Source: JBCBSZ01 sp039197885
Lineage (GTDB): Bacteria; Actinomycetota; Acidimicrobiia; Acidimicrobiales; Poriferisodalaceae
NCBI GenBank assembly: GCA_039197885.1
Contig: JBCCTY010000196.1
Location: 1 to 7,551 of the forward strand
Length of the DNA: 7,551 nt
Direction of reading: 5' to 3'
Part shown: positions 5,881 to 7,551 of the stretch, piece after piece
How the letters are laid out: each line of letters starts with the position of its first letter
Position numbering within the stretch: the stretch's first letter is position 1
Notes under the pieces: model-generated
The model's database searches: none
What the model saw: the letters and a program-made list of their open reading frames with translations, nothing else
Told to the model about the DNA's origin: nothing
Translations under genes and position numbers: made by a program

Positions 5881-6850
5881 AGTCGGTCGAGCGGTACCAG
5901 TCGGTCAGGCGCTCGAAGCCCTCGGCCAACGACACCGAGGGCGTCCACCCGAGCAGCTCCCGCGTCCGGCGCTGATCGAACCAGTGGGCGGTCGTGAGCT
6001 GCTCGGCGAGGAAGCTGGTCATCGGCGGCTCGTCGTCGCGCCCGAGCCGCGACCACACCTGCTCGACGGCGAGTCCCCCGGCGAAGGCGACGCGCCCGGG
6101 CACGCGGACGCCAGGCATCTCCAGGCCGGCCGCGGTCACGATCCGTTCGATCAACTCGCGGACCGGGCGGGGCTCGCCGTTCGACACCACGAGCGCCTCG
6201 CCGGAGATCGCCGGCACCCGGTCGAGGGCGGCGACGAGCGCGTCGGCGGCGTTGTCGAGGTAGGTGGAGTCGATCAGGGCGGCGCCGGTGCCGATGGTGG
6301 CCAGCCGGTGCTGCCGGGCCCGTTCGACGATCCGTCCGACGAGCTGGGTGTCACCCGGCCCCCAGACCAGGTGGGGGCGGATGGCGACGACGGCGAGATC
6401 GCTGTCGGCGCGGGCGAGCGCCTCGACCTCGGCCACGGCCTTGCTCGTCGAGTAGTGGCCGCGGGTCACGGTCGGATCCGCCGCGCCGGCGTCCGCGGCG
6501 ACGAGGGCGTCGCCGCCGTGCGCGACGGACGGTGATGACACGTGGACGACCCGCCCGACGCCGTACCGGCGCGCTGCGTCGACCACGTTGACGGTGCCGC
6601 CCACGTTGGTGCGCCGGTAGTCCTCCCACGGACCGGTGACGTCGACCTTCGCGGCGAGGTGCACGACGGCGTCGTGGCCCTCGACTGCCCGGTCGACCGT
6701 CGAAGGGTCGGCGACGTCGCCGTGGACCTCGGCGGTGACCGCCCGGCCCGGACGGCGCTGCAGGGTCGTCACCTCGTCGCCCCTGGAGATCAGCCGATCG
6801 ACGACGGCTGCACCGATGACGCTCGTCGAACCCGTCACCAGGACCTTCAC
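5879..6850 (-). CDS. oleD: OleD-type 2-alkyl-3-oxoalkanoate reductase (extended short-chain dehydrogenase)
   Basis: This 323-residue NAD(P)H-dependent reductase is expected to convert the 2-alkyl-3-keto acid made by OleA into the 2-alkyl-3-hydroxy acid used by OleC, in the head-to-head olefin / beta-lactone route. It has an N-terminal Rossmann fold (MKVLVTGSTSVIG). Position 10 is Ser where the TGxxGxxG motif normally has its middle Gly. HLAAKVDVTGPWEDY (64-78), HVSSPSV (103-109) and the catalytic Y133/K137 of HYSTSKA follow. RPHLVWGPGD (158-167), STYLDNAADA (195-204), SNGEP (223-227) and the C-terminal MTSFLAEQ...AHWFD (277-292) are what separate OleD from generic 3-beta-HSD/epimerase proteins, as I recall the family. 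It starts at GTG, sharing GTGA with the oleC stop, so the two are translationally coupled. An in-frame ATG at 6892 would sit inside oleC and is not favoured. The family is sure; assignment to OleD rests on motifs plus the OleC neighbour. Confidence 0.87.
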   Translation of the reverse strand: MKVLVTGSTSVIGAAVVDRLISRGDEVTTLQRRPGRAVTAEVHGDVADPSTVDRAVEGHDAVVHLAAKVDVTGPWEDYRRTNVGGTVNVVDAARRYGVGRVVHVSSPSVAHGGDALVAADAGAADPTVTRGHYSTSKAVAEVEALARADSDLAVVAIRPHLVWGPGDTQLVGRIVERARQHRLATIGTGAALIDSTYLDNAADALVAALDRVPAISGEALVVSNGEPRPVRELIERIVTAAGLEMPGVRVPGRVAFAGGLAVEQVWSRLGRDDEPPMTSFLAEQLTTAHWFDQRRTRELLGWTPSVSLAEGFERLTDWYRSTD

Positions 6851-7551
6851 GGCCGACCCACCCGACCGCCGGCCATCGCCGCCTCTGCCCACGTCGCGAG
6901 TCGGGTGCGGTCGATCTTGGAGTTGTGCCGCCGATCGACGGGCAGCGCGGGGGCGACGAGCACGGCGGCTGGTTGCGGGCGCTCGACCCGGCGGATCGCC
7001 GCACGGACGGCGTCGGTGAGGGCGAGGTCGGCGACGCGACCACGTCGTGTCGCCGACTCGGTCTCGACGACCATCACCACGACCTGACGCCCGCGGGGTC
7101 CGACGCCGACCGCCGCCGCCCGCCGCACACCCGCCACGGTCTCGGCCGCCACCTCGAACGCCACCGGCGTGACCGGCCCCTCCGGCGTCACGATCACGTG
7201 CCCGAGGCGGCCACCGATCCAGAGGTAGCCGTCAGGATCGAGCATCCCGACGTCACCGGTCCGGTGCCATCCCGGCGGCTGCGTCGACCGGTGCTCGGTC
7301 AACCACAACCGGTCGTAGCGATCCTTCACGTGCGCAGCTCGGACCACCACCTCGCCGACCACATCGGGATCGCCGACCGGCACCGTCGTCGCCCGGCCGT
7401 CCTCATCGAGCGGAGCGATCCTCACCTCCACGCCGGCACGGGGCCTGCCGACGCACACCCCGTCGCCACCGGAGCTGTTCCGCAGTTCGTCGAGCTCGAT
7501 GTCGGCCACCGGCAGGGCCTCGGTCATGCCGTAGGGCGTGTGGGCCTCGGC
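6847..7551 (-). CDS. oleC: OleC-type AMP-forming beta-lactone synthetase, C-terminal part (N-terminus beyond window edge)
   Basis: Only the last 234 residues are visible, of an expected 500-550 or more; the reading frame is open to base 7551. The enzyme adenylates a 2-alkyl-3-hydroxy acid with ATP and closes it to a beta-lactone, which OleB then decarboxylates to a cis-olefin. TPYGMTEALPV (fragment residues 5-15) is the A5 motif of the ANL adenylating superfamily. GDGVCVGRP follows, then HRTGDVG (96-102, the A7 motif) and WIGGRLGHVIVTPEGPV (111-127), which replaces the usual RxxDxIKxxG hinge motif, as in OleC. LPVDRRHNSKIDR (203-215) is the clearest family marker, closely resembling the FPVD-RHNAKI end of OleC proteins; K212 is the catalytic lysine candidate. 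It overlaps oleD by 4 bases and lies first in the visible transcript. In Actinobacteria OleC may be fused behind OleB; whether that holds here cannot be seen. A generic fatty acyl-CoA/AMP ligase is the alternative. Confidence 0.86.
   Translation of the reverse strand, partial: AEAHTPYGMTEALPVADIELDELRNSSGGDGVCVGRPRAGVEVRIAPLDEDGRATTVPVGDPDVVGEVVVRAAHVKDRYDRLWLTEHRSTQPPGWHRTGDVGMLDPDGYLWIGGRLGHVIVTPEGPVTPVAFEVAAETVAGVRRAAAVGVGPRGRQVVVMVVETESATRRGRVADLALTDAVRAAIRRVERPQPAAVLVAPALPVDRRHNSKIDRTRLATWAEAAMAGGRVGRP

Noticed and set aside
6351..7087. Overlapping frames (minus 6351-7043, plus 6542-7087) around the oleC/oleD junction
   Set aside because: Both are alternative frames of oleC and oleD, rich in Arg and Pro, with no motifs. 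The real frames are joined by a clean GTGA overlap.
1..7551. tRNA, rRNA, CRISPR array, insertion sequence, att site or riboswitch
   Set aside because: No direct-repeat series, transposase, RNA gene or long structured leader was seen on reading both strands. All intergenic gaps are 74 bases or shorter.

Overview
This window is high-GC (roughly 70% by eye), almost wholly coding DNA with very short gaps, stop/start overlaps and a mix of ATG and GTG starts. That style, together with the protein sequences, suggests an actinobacterium. An Acidimicrobiia-type lineage is possible, but this is inference and nothing here (no rRNA, no marker gene) fixes the taxon. I see no tRNA, rRNA, CRISPR array, insertion sequence or phage gene. 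No gene-free stretch exceeds about 75 bases.

Layout, left to right. (1) A minus-strand pair runs off the left edge: a TauD/TfdA-type Fe(II)/2-oxoglutarate dioxygenase (635-1507), followed immediately by the N-terminal 211 codons of an AraC-family regulator with a DUF6597-like sensor region (1-633). (2) Divergent from the dioxygenase, across a 74-bp gap with an imperfect inverted repeat, is a haloalkane-dehalogenase-family alpha/beta hydrolase (1582-2502). (3) Convergent with it, across a GC hairpin, is a minus-strand pair: a YiiM-like MOSC protein (3411-4058), then a phytanoyl-CoA dioxygenase (PhyH) family enzyme (2553-3386). (4) Divergent from the MOSC gene, across 51 bp, is a plus-strand pair: a PAP2-family membrane phosphatase (4110-4712) overlapping by 4 bases with N-acetylglucosamine-6-phosphate deacetylase, nagA (4709-5845). 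(5) Convergent with nagA, across 33 bp, is a minus-strand pair entering from the right edge: the C-terminal 234 residues of an OleC-type beta-lactone synthetase (6847-7551), overlapping by 4 bases with oleD, a 2-alkyl-3-oxoalkanoate reductase (5879-6850).

Functionally the most distinctive item is the oleC-oleD pair. It belongs to the head-to-head long-chain olefin / beta-lactone pathway: OleA condenses two acyl-CoAs, OleD reduces the beta-keto acid, OleC closes a beta-lactone, and OleB decarboxylates it to an olefin. OleA, and an OleB if fused or adjacent, would lie beyond the right edge. The hydrolase at 1582-2502 comes from the superfamily branch that contains both haloalkane dehalogenases and OleB. 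Its motifs look more like DhlA-type dehalogenases, so its role is open. With the flanking TfdA-like and PhyH oxygenases and the AraC regulator, the left half looks like a small catabolic cluster for an unknown, possibly halogenated or ether-linked substrate. I found known families in an interesting arrangement, not a clearly new system.
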